Part shown: in pieces, positions 42,416-53,046 of the stretch | Numbering within the stretch: the stretch's first letter is position 1 | Layout: the number at the start of each line of letters is the position of its first letter | DNA from: a bacterium | GTDB taxonomy: Bacteria; Patescibacteriota; Patescibacteriia; UBA9934 | DNA: 57,296 nt | Reading direction: 5' to 3' | NCBI GenBank assembly: GCA_027592325.1 | Contig: JAQCKO010000007.1 | Location: 1-57,296, forward strand | Notes under the pieces: model-generated | Told to the model about the DNA's origin: nothing | The model's input: the letters and a program-made list of their open reading frames with translations, nothing else | The model's database searches: none | Translations under genes and position numbers: made by a program

Positions 42416-42885
42416 TGCGTTGGAATCGTTGTATCGCAGCGCTCGATGAATTTGTTGGTTTCGAAATCAGATTCGTTATTCACCCTCTTTGAGGGGTATT
42501 TCATTCATATGTCTGGAAAAATAGATTCTTCGACCTCGTTTCGTTAGAAGGGACTTCGCGCAGAAAAACCGCAATTTCCTGCCTGCCCGGCCCGTCCGGC
42601 TCCGCCGTGACTCCGCCGGGAACGAAGTGAAGGATCTATTCGATACGATGGATCCCTGCCTTCGCAGGGATGACGAAATACCCGATTGCTAAATCCCGTC
42701 AATACAGCTGCGCCACAGCAGATAAATCGTTCACTGTATTTCCGTCAGAGTCGGGCAGGTAGGGACCGAAGTGCTTGTCCCTCGAAGCTTCGAAGAAGCG
42801 AAGTGGGAAGACTTACTTGAACGTACGTTGAACGAGGACCGAAGCTGCAAGCCTGCAGATGCAGTGATTTAAGTGTTCCGACTTC
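42416..42885. repeat. Gene-free gap with repeat modules
   Basis: No gene is seen. The gap holds a GAACGAAGTGAAGGATCTATTCGA module, a GATCCCTGCCTTCGCAGGGATGACGAAATA hairpin and a GCTTCGAAGAAGCG palindrome. GC content changes sharply between its left and right parts. Confidence 0.55.
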
Positions 42886-42929
42886 CAAAATAAAAGCGGG
42901 CCGTCTTCTAAAAGAGAGGACGACCCGCG
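42886..42929 (-). terminator. Intrinsic terminator of the DUF218-like gene
   Basis: On the minus strand GCGGG(T)CGTC...GACG(G)CCCGC is followed by TTTTATTTT, just after the stop. Confidence 0.85.
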
Positions 42930-42933
42930 AGGG

Positions 42934-43530
42934 TCACTTGGAGGCCTGGTGATAGCCGGGCTTTCCGTAGCGAGGTCCATGCGACCGCTCTGGGCGCTGG
43001 AGCCAGGCGTGGTAGGTGCCGCGAAGCTCATCGTGAAGGACACGCAGTCCATGGAGCACACGCCCCCAAACGACGCTGCGCACCGTCACAGATGCGCCCA
43101 CGATCCCTTCTCGCCAGAGCGCATTGCGAAGCTGGATTGCGGCCCGAGGACCGTGATACCAGCAGGTGACGAGCGTAATGTTGCCAATGCTGTTACCGGT
43201 ATCGATGAACGCCTTGATATTGCACGCCGCCACAGCGCAGTCACCGAAGGTATTCATGTTGGTTCCGCCATTATTGGCGGGGGAGCATGGAACCCCTGCG
43301 GCTTTGATCAGCCGCACCATCTCGGCGAGGTCTTCGCCGTGAACGGGCGCTGCGTCCCCGCAGGGAATCACGACGACATGCTCACCCATTGTTGCAAGCC
43401 GCTTCGCGACCGCGACCGCTTTCTCTGTCCTTGCCGGATCGAAACGACCTTCATCGTCTCCTCGCGCAGGGAAGCCATGCGCATTCAGCCGCGGTCCGTT
43501 CAGAACCACAACGACATAATTTTTCTGCAT
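42934..43530 (-). CDS. DUF218/YdcF-like protein, GC-rich
   Basis: Start at ATG 43530 with TTGGAGAC 8 bases upstream; the track GTG at 43533 is one codon earlier. The 198-residue protein has VVVVLNGPRLN near the N-terminus. TFGDCAVAACNIKAFIDTG and ITLVTCWYHGPRAAIQLRNALW then resemble the N-T-x-(E/D) and VT-x-x-x-H-x-x-R-A pattern of the DUF218 (YdcF/SanA/ElyC) family. No membrane anchor is seen, unlike ElyC. It is GC-richer than the TrmB gene next to it. Confidence 0.6.
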   Translation of the reverse strand: MQKNYVVVVLNGPRLNAHGFPARGDDEGRFDPARTEKAVAVAKRLATMGEHVVVIPCGDAAPVHGEDLAEMVRLIKAAGVPCSPANNGGTNMNTFGDCAVAACNIKAFIDTGNSIGNITLVTCWYHGPRAAIQLRNALWREGIVGASVTVRSVVWGRVLHGLRVLHDELRGTYHAWLQRPERSHGPRYGKPGYHQASK

Positions 43531-43595
43531 CACTTGTCTCCAATCTTACATTCACAGGTTGGATCGACCTCTTTCTGGCCGAACCAGCCCGTCAA

Positions 43596-44351
43596 TTAGA
43601 GAATGGTCCAAAGACTATCGAAAATCATGCGCTGGGTGGTGCTAATGGCTTTGTCATCAATCACGGCGCCGAATAATTCGCCTTTTTCGCTTGCGGCAAC
43701 ATAGGCCGTTTTGCGTCCATAGACGAAAATATAACTTGGCGCGGCGCTATCGGTGCGTAGCCATTTGCGTTCATCGAGTCCATGCGTGGTTCCGCCTTCG
43801 CCAATGGCAATGGCTTTCACTTTCACCTTGGCCTGCTTTCTGAGCACATTGTAGCGAGGCATGGCAGCTGCAATGAGGTCACGAATGCCGGCAGATGAAT
43901 ACACACGGTATGTTTTCGATGATTGCTTTTTGGTGTGCGAAAGAACATCCCGGAGCAAGTCGCGCACTCCTTCTCGACCCTCGTAGTATCGAACGGATGG
44001 CTCTTCGCCAGCGCTCCCAAGGAGGTCTTGAAGGTGGGGGATATGCTCCGTCACTTTTTGTCGCGCTTCCTGAATCGCTACTTCACGCCGCGTTAAGAGT
44101 CCCCGTAGCTTTTGTGGGTCCTCGGGCATAAAGTGCCGCCTCGCAGAGCTGTCCACGAAACGAATAAGTCCCGCTTGCTGCAAACGCTTAATGGCGTCAT
44201 ACGTGGTCCCGCGATTCAGGTGCGCTTCTTCTGCAATTCTGCGAAGCGGAGCGGATCCAAGCGTAAGGAGTGTCTTGTAAACAAGATAGTCCCGTTCCTT
44301 TATGCCAAGAAGCTCAATTGTTTGCTTAGATAGAGTAGATTTTGATGCCAT
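43596..44351 (-). CDS. TrmB-family transcriptional regulator 1
   Basis: The 251-residue protein has an N-terminal winged helix-turn-helix (LGIKERDYLVYKTLLTLGSAPLRRIAEEAHLNRGTTYDAIKRLQQAGLI). A helical linker (RREVAIQEARQKVTEHIPHL) and a C-terminal effector region with VRYYEGREGVRDLLRDVL follow, the usual TrmB order. TrmB proteins sense sugars or other ligands in archaea and are also frequent in CPR. The sugar-kinase-like gene starting divergently 147 bp away is a candidate target. Confidence 0.85.
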   Translation of the reverse strand: MASKSTLSKQTIELLGIKERDYLVYKTLLTLGSAPLRRIAEEAHLNRGTTYDAIKRLQQAGLIRFVDSSARRHFMPEDPQKLRGLLTRREVAIQEARQKVTEHIPHLQDLLGSAGEEPSVRYYEGREGVRDLLRDVLSHTKKQSSKTYRVYSSAGIRDLIAAAMPRYNVLRKQAKVKVKAIAIGEGGTTHGLDERKWLRTDSAAPSYIFVYGRKTAYVAASEKGELFGAVIDDKAISTTQRMIFDSLWTIL

Positions 44352-44497
44352 ATCTGTCTATATTTTTTCGATGACTACTATCATATATATCTATTATCAC
44401 TAATTCTAGCGTATTTCAATGCGTTCATTTGTGTCAAGAACTATTCGGCAATATTGGCTCTTCCATCAGTACATTGCGGCATGTATCATAAAGCCGT

Positions 44498-45478
44498 ATG
44501 AAAAAAACTCTAGAATCAGTTCTGCAGAATTATGATATTGGTGTGGTGCGCCAAATAAAAAAGATGACGAGCGGTCTGATTCATCAGAGTTTTCGCGTAA
44601 ATACAGAGAGCGGCATGTATACCCTGCAAGCAATTCACGACGTCCTTGGAAGCAATGGCGTTTTTGCTGATGTCGCTGCCGTAATGGATCACCTTGCAAA
44701 AAAGAACGTAGAGGCGCCGCAGCTTGTGCGAACACGGGAAGGGGGACTGTATGCGGAGCATGATGGGCATCGGTATCGGCTGCAAACCTATGTGGAGGGT
44801 GATGTTATAAATGTCGTTGAATCAGAAGATCAGGCGCGCGCGGCCGGGGCCATGCTTGGGCGTTTTCATGCGGCAATGGCCGATATTGACCACCAGTTTC
44901 AAACCGAGCTTGGGCTGCACCGGACAGGGAAGGTGATTGCCGCGCTTCGCGAGGCAGCAGAGGAGTATAAACACGAAGAAATTTTTGCCGAGGTTGCCGA
45001 TGACGTTGATTTTGTTCTTGAAACGCTTCCAGCGCTTGTGTTTCCAGACTCGCTTCCAAAGCGCGTTATGCATGGCGATCCGAAAATATCGAATGTTGTC
45101 TTTCGCGGAGGGGAGGCTGTGGCGATGATTGACCTCGATACCTGCGATCGCCTCACTGTTCTTGCCGATGTAGGCGATGCCTTTCGTTCATGGTGTGGGG
45201 GCAATGAAAGCGCAGAAGAGAATCACTTTCGCGCAGAATTTATGCAAGCCGGGCTTGAAGGATACCTTTCAGAAATGGATGGTGTGCTAACGGAAGCAGA
45301 ACACGCTTGGCTGCCAAAATGCGCCAAAACCATCACCCTCGAGCTTGTTGCGCGCTTTTTGACCGACTATTTCCGCGATACGTACTTTGGCTGGGACGAA
45401 CATCGTTTTGCATCACGTCGCGCTCATAACCTTCGCCGCGCGCGTAATCAGCTGATGTTGTTTAAGAGTATTTCGTAA
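44498..45478 (+). CDS. Aminoglycoside-phosphotransferase-fold kinase (N-acetylhexosamine-kinase-like)
   Basis: The 326-residue protein has MTSGLIHQSFRV and YTLQAI at the ATP site, the catalytic loop VMHGDPKISNVVF and the Mg-binding VAMIDLDTC. The proximity to TrmB and the RLTVLADVGDAFRSW continuation resemble NahK-type N-acetylhexosamine 1-kinases and homoserine/choline kinase relatives more than resistance enzymes. The substrate is uncertain. TATCAT about 12 bases before the ATG may be its -10. Confidence 0.8.
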   Translation: MKKTLESVLQNYDIGVVRQIKKMTSGLIHQSFRVNTESGMYTLQAIHDVLGSNGVFADVAAVMDHLAKKNVEAPQLVRTREGGLYAEHDGHRYRLQTYVEGDVINVVESEDQARAAGAMLGRFHAAMADIDHQFQTELGLHRTGKVIAALREAAEEYKHEEIFAEVADDVDFVLETLPALVFPDSLPKRVMHGDPKISNVVFRGGEAVAMIDLDTCDRLTVLADVGDAFRSWCGGNESAEENHFRAEFMQAGLEGYLSEMDGVLTEAEHAWLPKCAKTITLELVARFLTDYFRDTYFGWDEHRFASRRAHNLRRARNQLMLFKSIS

Positions 45479-45483
45479 CAACC

Positions 45484-45512
45484 TTGACAATTTTTGGTAA
45501 AACAAGTAAGTT
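45484..45512 (+). promoter_or_regulatory. Promoter of the GC-rich two-helix protein
   Basis: TTGACA, 17 bases, TAAGTT, 30 bases before the start codon and beginning just after the previous stop. Confidence 0.75.
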
Positions 45513-45542
45513 CAGCTGTTCTTTTTCAGTGGAGGAAAGGTG

Positions 45543-46184
45543 GTGAAAAGAGTGGATAGTCTGAAGCTCCAATTCGGAGCGCGTCTTCACGGAGCGCTGG
45601 AGGCGGCAGAGGACGTGCGGCTTCTGCGCATTTCACGTGAGGATGACGAGCGCCGGTTGCAAATGCTCGAGGGGGTGGCACGATTCGTGATCATTCTCTC
45701 GTCGGCGCTGCTAGCCATTGGGCTTGCCGTGCTGATGCATGGTTTTTTCATGGAGGAGGTGTTTTGGCGGGGCACGCGTCTCGCTTACTTCGTTGGGAAC
45801 GACGGAGCCTTGACGTTTTTGACGGTATTGCCGATGGCGCTCGGCCTTCTGCCGTTACTGCTCGTCCTTGAGAGCATGTGGCAGGTGGAGTGCCGGCTCG
45901 GGCGGGTCGAGGTGCATCCTGCGGAGGACGATCCTCGCTTGCCGTATGTAGAAGCGCTCGTCGCCTTCGTGAAGCAGGATGCTGCGATTGAACGCGCGGC
46001 GCGTGTCGCTGCTGCTCGTGGGGGGACGGCAAACTCGCCTCCGCTGCCTCGCTACAGCCTTTATGCGGAAGCAGAAGTGTTGCTTGAGGCAGAGGGCCCC
46101 CTTGGTCAGCTCCCGCAAGGTCACTCCGATCTGCTCGATCGGTGGCGCGCGCTCATTCGGACGCGAGCTGCACAGGTCGACTGA
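45543..46184 (+). CDS. GC-rich two-helix membrane protein, unknown
   Basis: Start at the GTG 45543 is favoured over the GTG 45540 because GGAGG then has a 7-base spacing. The 213 residues have a charged helical N-terminus (LEAAEDVRLLRISREDDERR), two membrane helices (FVIILSSALLAIGLAVLMHGFFM and ALTFLTVLPMALGLLPLLLVLE) and an alanine-rich cytosolic tail. No family is recognised. It has its own promoter and terminator. Confidence 0.7.
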   Translation: MKRVDSLKLQFGARLHGALEAAEDVRLLRISREDDERRLQMLEGVARFVIILSSALLAIGLAVLMHGFFMEEVFWRGTRLAYFVGNDGALTFLTVLPMALGLLPLLLVLESMWQVECRLGRVEVHPAEDDPRLPYVEALVAFVKQDAAIERAARVAAARGGTANSPPLPRYSLYAEAEVLLEAEGPLGQLPQGHSDLLDRWRALIRTRAAQVD

Positions 46185-46222
46185 CGCCCGTTCCACACAT
46201 TCGTGGTGCGGGCGTCTTCTTA
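46183..46222 (+). terminator. Intrinsic terminator
   Basis: GACGCCCG-TT-CCAC...GTGG-TG-CGGGCGTC is followed by TTCTTATT, overlapping the stop codon of the GC-rich gene. Confidence 0.9.
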
Positions 46223-46229
46223 TTCGTCG

Positions 46230-46534
46230 TTTCTCGACCTTCGCCACTTAGGCTCGCAGCTGCACCTGAGCAGTCTAAGGTATTTTCAATTTGTAAAGAA
46301 TAGATCTCTCGCTGCTCGAGAATTTGCGCATCTTGTCACTCTTGGCTCCGCATGCCCCTCGAATCTCCTAAGGAGCAAAGCGGGGACTAGGAGAATATCG
46401 CTTGTCGAATGTGATTTGCTGGATTCCTGCCTTCGCAGGAATGACGAAATACGAAAGACCCCTCAAAACCTCATACCTGAAACCTGTCAACTGTAACCTA
46501 TCCTCCCTAACGCCTAATAGCTACCAGCTACTTG
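46230..46534. repeat. Intergenic repeat mosaic
   Basis: No gene is seen. The gap contains TCTCTCGCTGCTCGAGAATT, GGATTCCTGCCTTCGCAGGAATGACGAAAT and ACCTCATACCTGAAACCTG...CTGTAACC; the tail runs into AGCTACCAGCTACTTGCTAGTAG. These are the same modules as in the 6.4 and 9.5 kb gaps. Confidence 0.7.
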
Positions 46535-46957
46535 CTAGTAGTGATACTCCTTCCCACGATTAATCGTTCCGGCGCGGTAGAGCTGCTCTAAAAAGAAGAG
46601 ATGCGCCATATCGTGTGTGGTCGTCATCGGAGAGAGAGATATACGCCGGCCTGCACGTGCTTTTTGTTGTTTTGTAAATCCTTTCGGCCCGCCAAGAAGG
46701 ACGGAAAGATGCACCCCGTCGTTTTCATATCCTCGGAGCATTTCGGCAAATCGTTCTGAATGCATTGAATCGCCGTCTGCATCGAGGAGCAATACCGTGT
46801 CACCGGCAGGAATACTCGTGAAAGCGCGATCGGCATTTTTTACTGCAATATGCGTAAGCCTAACGAAGCCAGAAAGTCGTTTTACGAATTCATTACGAAG
46901 CTCAAAAAACGGTCCCTTCGGAAGATCTCCAACCGTAATAAATGTAAGGTAAATCAT
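46535..46957 (-). CDS. rlmH: 23S rRNA pseudouridine-1915 N3-methyltransferase
   Basis: Start at 46957 (MIYLTFITVG); the track adds six codons. The 140-residue SPOUT protein has VLLLDADGDSMHSERFAEML, the SAM-binding knot LSVLLGGPKGFTKQQ and the C-terminal LYRAGTINRGKEYHY typical of RlmH. It modifies helix 69 of 23S rRNA, and here it is divergent from the 23S gene itself. Confidence 0.93.
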   Translation of the reverse strand: MIYLTFITVGDLPKGPFFELRNEFVKRLSGFVRLTHIAVKNADRAFTSIPAGDTVLLLDADGDSMHSERFAEMLRGYENDGVHLSVLLGGPKGFTKQQKARAGRRISLSPMTTTHDMAHLFFLEQLYRAGTINRGKEYHY

Positions 46958-46985
46958 ATGTCCCCAGATTAACACAAGAACGCTC

Positions 46986-47014
46986 TTGACAAGAAAAACA
47001 CAATGATTTACAAT
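46986..47014 (+). promoter_or_regulatory. rRNA operon promoter
   Basis: TTGACA, 17 bases, TACAAT. It is the only good promoter before 23S, about 325 bp upstream. It shares TTGACAAGAAAAACA with the small-RNA promoter at 41604. Confidence 0.85.
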
Positions 47015-47019
47015 CGCAC

Positions 47020-47339
47020 CCGTAATCTAAATTCACTGCTTCACTTGTCCCGCAGGGGACTTCAGGAAGACAGGCTCGTAGGGAAGTATGTTCGGGAAGC
47101 TGCTTCAGGTAAGGTAGTGAGATGTACACATCTCGCTCATGCGAGTTTTTTGTTCGCCAAATAGTATTTGGCACTACAGATAGAGTTCTTGGCATCAAGC
47201 GTTCCTCTGTGGTCTTTGAAAAAGAAAGCGAAAAGATTTTTTCGCAGTAGAGCAAACAATCAAAGATGTAGAGAAAAAAATAGAATCATTCATATCAAAG
47301 GTAATCATATGATTGCCCGTAGATAGTGAGTGGAGAGCT
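47020..47339 (+). other. Leader of the 23S-5S transcript
   Basis: About 320 nt between the promoter and the 23S gene holds no 16S and no tRNA. It ends in AGATAGTGAGTGGAGAGCT, which pairs perfectly over 19 bp with 50345-50363 beyond the 3' end. This forms the RNase III-type processing stem. Confidence 0.75.
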
Positions 47340-50344
<3,005 letters not shown>

Positions 50345-50601
50345 AGCTCTCCACTCACTATCTACGTTCGATTGTCCCTGTGTCACGTCATGTGATGACT
50401 TAAATTGTCGTCGCTTGGTCAACGTACTTTATGTACGTCTCCTGGCGCCCCTCAATTTGCACCATCATCTAACACAACACAGAGCCAATCAACTAGAGTG
50501 ATATGTGATTCGATTCATAAACTTACTTTGTCATCCTGAGCGAGCAAAGCAAGTCGAAGGATCTTCTCGCATCCAAGTTGTTTGAAAATTGAGGTAAGAG
50601 A
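50345..50601 (+). other. 23S-5S spacer
   Basis: The spacer holds the right arm of the 23S processing stem, no tRNA, and a GTCATCCTGAGCGAGCAAAG...GTCGAAGGATCTT repeat that has two relatives around tRNA-Ala at 55.2-55.4 kb. Confidence 0.7.
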
Positions 50602-50711
50602 TTCCGGTGCTAGCTCCTGATGGGTCACACCCGTTCCCTTCCCGAACACGGAAGTTAAGCCATTAGGGCCGATGGTAGTCAAGTTTGGCGAGAGTAGGTG
50701 AGTGCCGGATT
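50602..50711 (+). rRNA. 5S ribosomal RNA
   Basis: About 110 nt with the conserved CACACCCGTTCCCTTCCCGAACACGGAAGTTAAGC core, a closing stem TCCGG/CCGGA and flanking AATTGAGGTAA / TTATCTCAATT, which would form a processing stem. Ends are approximate. Confidence 0.93.
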
Positions 50712-50727
50712 CCTTTATCTCAATTGC

Positions 50728-50760
50728 AAGAAAACACTCCTTAAACGGGGGTGTTTTCTT
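50728..50760 (+). terminator. rRNA operon terminator
   Basis: AAGAAAACAC pairs with GTGTTTTCTT around CTCCTTAAACGGGG. A similar AAGAAAAC...GTTTTCTT hairpin ends the gene at 54645. Confidence 0.75.
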
Positions 50761-50787
50761 GACGTTTGAGTATTTTACTAGTATACT
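50759..50787 (+). promoter_or_regulatory. Promoter of the cassette remnant
   Basis: TTGACG, 17 bases, TATACT. The -35 lies on the tail of the rRNA terminator. Confidence 0.65.
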
Positions 50788-50817
50788 ATGATGTCTTTCT
50801 GATTTGGAGGTGAGGAC

Positions 50818-50940
50818 ATGGAATTCAGTAAGTGGGCAATGGCTGAGGTGGAGAAGTGCAATCACGGGGAGCCTAGCGCGATGATGACCGTCGTATTCTC
50901 TCGCTCGCACAAGCGTCCTTCGGGGCGCTTGATTTTTTTT
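50818..50940 (+). pseudogene. Truncated GC-rich ORF running into its terminator without a stop
   Basis: GGAGG 10 bases before an ATG begins a 31-codon frame (MEFSKWAMAEVEKCNHG...). It runs straight into AAGCGTCC-TTCG-GGGCGCTT and T8 (50911-50940) with no stop codon. The ORF track continues it to 51054 through a second hairpin that ends the opposite gene. The layout (promoter, ribosome site, start, terminator) is that of the other GC-rich units, but the body of the gene is missing, so this looks like a deletion remnant. Confidence 0.5.
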
Positions 50941-50956
50941 GCGAAGACATATTGCA

Positions 50957-50992
50957 CAAAAAGAAATACAGCCAATGCGCGGCTGTATTTCT
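50957..50992 (-). terminator. Intrinsic terminator of TrmB regulator 2
   Basis: On the minus strand AGAAATACAGCC-GCGCATT-GGCTGTATTTCT is followed by TTTTTG, 10 bases after the stop. Confidence 0.88.
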
Positions 50993-51001
50993 CCAAGATC
51001 A

Positions 51002-51739
51002 CTACGCTTCGTGAATTGATTTCGTGTCTTTATTCGCCTCCCAAAGCGTTTTGAAGAATTGCTTTTGCTGCTTTGCAAGCTCACTGTGCCGCAGTACCAC
51101 AATCTCGGCAGAAAGTCGGGTGCTCCAAAAAAGATATGCCACATAGGTTCCAAAAATCCAGAGCACGCTTGCATACTGTTTTCCCTCGAAGAAACGATAG
51201 GAAATTTTATCTACATCTTTGAATGAACTTGGGTGAATCTGATTAGAAACGAGGAACTTGAATGGGATACCGTTTTCAACACGCTTTTTATTCCAGAGTT
51301 CAAAAATTTCTGGATAGTAGGTGCGAAAACGAATATTTGCTCCGAGCACATATAATGGTTTGCCAACCTCAAGCACAAGGTCAGTAAATTTATTCACGCC
51401 CTCTACGCCCTCATAAATTTGTAGCGCTTTATTGCGCGCACCGCGTTTTTTCTCCACTTCTTGAGCGAGCTCTTTTGTCGCCTTGTAGGTAGCTTCGGCA
51501 TCGTGAAGAAGTTGATCAAAACTCAAAATTCGAAAATGTGCGACACCATTGCGTTGTATGCGCTTCACAACATGTTTTTCCTCGAGCCATTTGAGAGCAT
51601 CATACACAAGCTGTCTGTGAAGGCCGGTAAGCTGAATAATCTGCGTTGCTTTTACCTCTTCAGCGTCAAGCATTGCGCCTAAAACGACGTCTGCATGTTT
51701 TGGAAGATGAAGGGCATCAAGATGGCGACGCATAGTCAT
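51002..51739 (-). CDS. TrmB-family transcriptional regulator 2
   Basis: The 245-residue protein has an N-terminal winged helix (VVLGAMLDAEEVKATQIIQLTGLHRQLVYDALKWLEEKHVV) and a helical linker (TKELAQEVEKKRGARNKALQI). An effector domain with IYEGVEGVNKFTDLVLEVGKPLYVLGAN follows. It is a paralogue of the regulator at 43.6 kb with low similarity. A perfect 8-bp palindrome overlaps its own -35, which suggests autoregulation. It is divergent from the radical SAM gene. Confidence 0.85.
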   Translation of the reverse strand: MTMRRHLDALHLPKHADVVLGAMLDAEEVKATQIIQLTGLHRQLVYDALKWLEEKHVVKRIQRNGVAHFRILSFDQLLHDAEATYKATKELAQEVEKKRGARNKALQIYEGVEGVNKFTDLVLEVGKPLYVLGANIRFRTYYPEIFELWNKKRVENGIPFKFLVSNQIHPSSFKDVDKISYRFFEGKQYASVLWIFGTYVAYLFWSTRLSAEIVVLRHSELAKQQKQFFKTLWEANKDTKSIHEA

Positions 51740-51763
51740 GATATGATGACAGTTTATAGCTTA

Positions 51764-51807
51764 AACCTACTAATAAAATGCAATTTTGTCAACCTGTAGT
51801 GACAAAA
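51764..51807 (-). promoter_or_regulatory. Promoter and putative operator of TrmB regulator 2
   Basis: On the minus strand TTGACA, 17 bases, TAGGTT. The -35 lies in TTTTGTCA-ACCTGTAG-TGACAAAA (51784-51807), an 8-bp inverted repeat with an 8-base centre, a good candidate for the binding site of the regulator itself. Confidence 0.65.
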
Positions 51808-51903
51808 ATCTATGAACAATCGGCATGTCCTCGGTACCGAGGATTCTGCAGAGCATAGATTCGTGGCTAGGAAAGAGTGTGAATGTCTGCTAGACTCGAT
51901 TCG

Positions 51904-51975
51904 CCTGTCCATAGTGGATAGGTAAAACCCCCCCCCGGGCAAAAAAATGCATAGCACCATTTTTGATAGGGTGCT
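51904..51975 (+). promoter_or_regulatory. Leader of the radical SAM gene with two hairpins and a C9 tract
   Basis: CCTGTCCA-TAG-TGGATAGG (51904-51922) would fill the 17-base space between a poor -35 (TTCGCC) and TAAAAC. A run of nine C and seven A follows, and AGCACC/GGTGCT forms a hairpin before AGGAGG at 51980. The promoter call is weak; the repeats are directly visible. Confidence 0.4.
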
Positions 51976-52969
51976 TCAGAGGAGGTCCGTATGGTTACCT
52001 CATGTTCGCCGCCTCCTCGAGAAGCGCGCGGACCACCTTCGCAAGGAGGCCGTAGAGGAACACGGCCCGGCTGAGAACTGCGGTGTGATCACGCCGGCGT
52101 ATGTAGCCGATGTCTGCGACGCCAATTGTCGCGGCTGTGGGTATGCAAAGTCGGCTGGAGGTCGGCGCTACGTACTGACTGTGGCGCAAATGTGCCAAGA
52201 GATGGCTGCACATGCTGCTGCCATCGGTACCAATAATGCGGCCATCATTGTCCTCACCGGTAGTTACGAGCACGGTTCCATCAGTAAGCGTAACTCGATG
52301 GTCTGGGCGAATGCTATGGGCTGTAAGGCGGCTGCTGAGGCTGGCTTCGGTGTGATTCTTGAGTCCTCTCCGTTCACGCAGGAAGGGTTTGGGGAGATTC
52401 TTGAGGCCATGCCAAGGGCGGCACACGATCGCGCACGATCCACGCTCTTCCAGGAGACGTGGGACCTTAAGCGGTACCGCGCCTTCTGCGGCGAGGACGT
52501 GCCGGAGAACCCGAAGGGCAATCCGGTATCGCGCGCGGAGCAGCACAGGCTCGCCTTCGAGGCGGGGTGGAGGCATGCCGGAGTCGGCGTACTCCTCGGG
52601 CTTGGGTCAGATATCGCGATTGATATCGCCTCTACCATCGCGCAAGCCCACGTGCTGCGCGACATGGGCTACAGGTCGGTCACGATTTCAATCCCGCGTC
52701 TTGTTGGTGGGAGCTTCCCGGAGGCATGGCGCTGCGACGACGAAACGTTCAAGAAGGCGGTCGCCATCTATCGACTGCTCTGTCCTTGGGCGAAGATTCT
52801 CATTACGGCCCGCGAAACGGCTGCAATGAGGGACGAACTTCACGACCTCTGCCACATTCTTGGCGTTCTTGGAACGACCAAGGTGGGAGGGAGGGCGGTC
52901 TATCCGGACCGCGGGATTGAACAATTCAAACTCGCCGATACCCGTACACGGGACGAGCTCGGAGTCTGA
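51947..52969 (+). CDS. Radical SAM enzyme, ThiH/HydG-like, GC-rich
   Basis: The 340-residue frame has the radical SAM cluster motif CDANCRGCGY (Cys57, Cys61, Cys64). STLFQETWDLKRYRAF, AGVGVLLGLGSDIAIDI and SVTISIPRL follow the order and wording of ThiH, HydG and related tyrosine/tryptophan lyases. No thiamine or hydrogenase genes are nearby, so the substrate is open. The start is doubtful: AGGAGG at 51980-51985 is ideally placed for an ATG at 51991, which is out of frame with the enzyme and closes after 27 codons, while the in-frame ATG at 51947 has no ribosome site. A one-base frameshift near the N-terminus is possible. Confidence 0.75.
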   Translation: MHSTIFDRVLQRRSVWLPHVRRLLEKRADHLRKEAVEEHGPAENCGVITPAYVADVCDANCRGCGYAKSAGGRRYVLTVAQMCQEMAAHAAAIGTNNAAIIVLTGSYEHGSISKRNSMVWANAMGCKAAAEAGFGVILESSPFTQEGFGEILEAMPRAAHDRARSTLFQETWDLKRYRAFCGEDVPENPKGNPVSRAEQHRLAFEAGWRHAGVGVLLGLGSDIAIDIASTIAQAHVLRDMGYRSVTISIPRLVGGSFPEAWRCDDETFKKAVAIYRLLCPWAKILITARETAAMRDELHDLCHILGVLGTTKVGGRAVYPDRGIEQFKLADTRTRDELGV

Positions 52970-52974
52970 ATTCC

Positions 52975-53009
52975 TGCCCATGTCTCACGGAGATGTGGGC
53001 ATCATTCTT
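52975..53009 (+). terminator. Intrinsic terminator of the radical SAM gene
   Basis: TGCCCATGTCTC-ACG-GAGATGTGGGCA is followed by TCATTCTTT. Confidence 0.85.
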
Positions 53010-53011
53010 TC

Positions 53012-53040
53012 TTGACACTCTTATAGATTGTATATACAGA
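53012..53040 (+). promoter_or_regulatory. Promoter of a candidate ncRNA
   Basis: TTGACA, 17 bases, TACAGA, directly after the preceding terminator. Confidence 0.65.
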
Positions 53041-53046
53041 TTATTT

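Noticed and set aside
6372-46534. CRISPR array
   Set aside because: The repeats are dispersed and lack regular spacing or spacers, and no cas gene is present.
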